Shown in pieces: positions 34,476-36,062 of a DNA stretch of 36,062 bases. How positions within the stretch are numbered: the stretch's first letter is position 1; the number at the start of each line of letters is the position of its first letter. The stretch is from positions 1 through 36,062 of the forward strand of contig JASHOT010000385.1 in assembly GCA_030040965.1 (NCBI GenBank). The letters are read 5' to 3'. This DNA is from Candidatus Sulfotelmatobacter sp. GTDB lineage: Bacteria; Acidobacteriota; Terriglobia; Terriglobales; Acidobacteriaceae. A model generated the notes under the pieces. It worked only from the letters and a program-made list of their open reading frames with translations. It was not told the origin of the DNA and ran no database searches. A program made the translations under genes and the position numbers.

Positions 34476-36062
34476 TTGGAATCTTCCAATCACAGTGTCA
34501 GCCCCTCCCCGACCGTCTACTGGCGGGTAGAGGGCAGCCTGCTGGACCTGACCGTGGTCCGGCCGGTAGCGTTTTTCACCTGGAATGCGCAGACGTTCAG
34601 CGAACGCTTCCGGCGGCGCGGACTCATTTTTCTGATGGCGGTGCTGCGCCCGGTTCTTTACTCCACCAATCGCAAATTTGCCACGCGGGTGGTGCACGCC
34701 GTGCTGCGCGGGATCTCGCGCGACCGCTTGGACCTGCTCGGGGAAGAGTTCTTCCAGTACAAGTTGAAGCCGCGCCTGAAGCCGGAAGGGGTGCAGAAGG
34801 TGCAGGAACTGGTGCAATCGGGCGCGGACGTGGTGCTGGTGAGCCAGGCGCTGGAGCACATTATGCGGCCGCTGGCGCAGGATCTGGGCGTGCGGCACAT
34901 TGTGGCCAACCGGCTGGAGTTTCGTGACGGCATTGCCACTGGCCGCCTGCTCGATCCGGTGATTCGGCCGCGCGGTGCTTTTGCTCCATTTCGCGAGAAC
35001 ATGCCCGACGGCCGCCGCGCTCCCAAGACGCTGGCCCGGCATCTCGATATCTCTTTGGACGAATTGCACGCGGCTACCGTGCCAGCGGAACGGCCGACAG
35101 CGCCTCCGCCCCGGCCGATGGTACACTTCGACGGCCGAAAACAGTCAGGGGGATTCTCCGTGCGCCGCGCCTTTGCCGGCAAGCAGGTCATGCTGATCGG
35201 CGTGACCGGATTCATCGGTAAGGTCTGGCTGGCGAACCTGTTGCTCGATCTGGCAGATATCAAGCGCGTCTATCTGCTGATCCGAAGGCAAAAGTCGAGT
35301 ACGGCGGAACGCCGTTTCGAAAAGATGATCGAAGATTCGCCCGTGTTCGATCCGTTGTTCGCACGCCACGGCGATCAACTGGGCGATTTCCTGCGCGAGA
35401 AAATTGAGATAGTCGAGGGCGACGTGACACGCGAAGACTTGGGATTGCCAGCCGCGACAGCGCGCCGCCTGCAGAAAAATCTTGACCTTGTCATCAACAG
35501 CTCAGGGTTGACCGATTTCAATCCCGACCTGCGCGATGCGTTGGCGACCAATACCGACGCGGCCGTTAACATTCTGGAATTCGTTCGCGGATGCGATCAT
35601 GCCGGGCTGCTTCATCTTTCCACGTGCTACGTCGCGGGCGAGCAGGATGGACGCGTCAGTGAGAAGCTCACGCCGAACTACAATCCGCACGGACTCGCCA
35701 GTTTCGACGCCGAAGAAGAATGGCGATTGCTACACGAGTTGATCAAGCAAGCCGAAGATCGATCGGAAAGCGAAGAAGTGACTGCGGGGCTTCGCCTGCA
35801 GGCCCGCGCGAAGGAGCATGCGGCCAAGGATTTGCAGGGCGCTGCGCTGGAAAATCAGATTCGTAAGAATCGCGTGCGCTGGCTCAAAACATATTTGACC
35901 GAAGCCGGCACTCGACGTGCTAAAGAACTGGGCTGGCCCAATACTTACACGCTCAGCAAGAGTCTGGCCGAATCGCTGATTGCCAAGCGGGGCGCGGGAT
36001 TGCCCATCGCCGTGGTGCGTCCCGCCATCGTCGAAACCTCAGTGGAAAAGCCGTTTCTGGGA
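34476..36062 (+). CDS. Fatty-acyl-CoA-reductase-like protein with degenerate HAD N-domain (cut by window edge)
   Basis: The frame is open from 34461 to the edge (529 codons from the start). The best start is a TTG at 34476, as no ATG or GTG precedes the conserved part. Residues ~13-170 resemble a HAD-IB phosphatase, but the catalytic DxDGT is RVEGS (Arg17, Glu19), and the motif IV GD is absent. A second domain is an extended NAD(P)-binding reductase: GVTGFIGK (242-249), EGDVTREDLGL, NSSGLTDFN, and YTLSK (Tyr491, Lys495). This matches acyl-CoA reductases that make fatty alcohols for lipids. It may have further domains beyond the edge. Confidence 0.85.
   Translation, partial: MESSNHSVSPSPTVYWRVEGSLLDLTVVRPVAFFTWNAQTFSERFRRRGLIFLMAVLRPVLYSTNRKFATRVVHAVLRGISRDRLDLLGEEFFQYKLKPRLKPEGVQKVQELVQSGADVVLVSQALEHIMRPLAQDLGVRHIVANRLEFRDGIATGRLLDPVIRPRGAFAPFRENMPDGRRAPKTLARHLDISLDELHAATVPAERPTAPPPRPMVHFDGRKQSGGFSVRRAFAGKQVMLIGVTGFIGKVWLANLLLDLADIKRVYLLIRRQKSSTAERRFEKMIEDSPVFDPLFARHGDQLGDFLREKIEIVEGDVTREDLGLPAATARRLQKNLDLVINSSGLTDFNPDLRDALATNTDAAVNILEFVRGCDHAGLLHLSTCYVAGEQDGRVSEKLTPNYNPHGLASFDAEEEWRLLHELIKQAEDRSESEEVTAGLRLQARAKEHAAKDLQGAALENQIRKNRVRWLKTYLTEAGTRRAKELGWPNTYTLSKSLAESLIAKRGAGLPIAVVRPAIVETSVEKPFLG

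Overview
The window looks like chromosomal DNA of an acidobacterium, probably Terriglobia (Acidobacteriales/Koribacter-like). This rests on gene style: secreted GloVer-repeat proteins with a TIG tail, DUF190 proteins beside crcB, many GTG/TTG starts, a caa3-type oxidase cluster with two subunit III genes, a GH44 lipoprotein and a Tat-exported GH2 enzyme. It is inference from familiar protein families, not from a marker gene. I see no rRNA, tRNA, transposase, phage gene or CRISPR array.

Layout. (1) 1-3531, minus strand: an aromatic catabolic operon, read as 4-hydroxybenzoyl-CoA-type thioesterase, pobA, pcaB and pcaD (cut by the left edge). It feeds 4-hydroxybenzoate through protocatechuate into the beta-ketoadipate pathway. 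A 24-bp palindrome lies just upstream. (2) 3700-8573, plus strand: an orphan AAA-type ATPase, then a fluoride module. A sigma70-like promoter overlapping the ATPase stop codon starts transcription at a well-formed crcB-motif (fluoride) riboswitch. After it come a helical protein, CrcB, a double DUF190 protein, a single DUF190 protein and a dynamin-like GTPase. (3) 8629-15141: glycan use, with a Tat-exported GH2 beta-galactosidase-like enzyme and a GH44 endoglucanase/xyloglucanase lipoprotein facing a convergent galT. (4) 15261-18979, minus strand: heme O synthase (ctaB) and two translationally coupled exported SH3-like proteins.

(5) 19380-27524, plus strand: a respiratory operon. It encodes an exported beta-barrel-like protein with one heme c site, a diheme cytochrome c, a cupredoxin-like protein, then CoxB, CoxA, two subunit III proteins, subunit IV and a small Cys-containing membrane protein. 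Two features of the oxidase stand out. The K-channel lysine of subunit I is methionine, and two of the canonical non-redox Mg ligands (one in subunit I, one in subunit II) are replaced. The upstream redox proteins suggest a route for electrons from the outer membrane or periplasm to O2.

(6) 27756-36062: a secreted ComEC-like MBL hydrolase, a small charged protein, two tandem GloVer/TIG secreted proteins (minus strand, with a near-consensus promoter), gluconokinase, an ACS-family MFS transporter whose start codon is puzzling, and the first 529 codons of a fatty-acyl-CoA-reductase-like protein with a degenerate HAD domain at its N-terminus, cut by the right edge.

Start sites were chosen by ribosome binding sites and domain limits, and alternatives are given where they matter. 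All family assignments come from motifs read by eye; no search was run.
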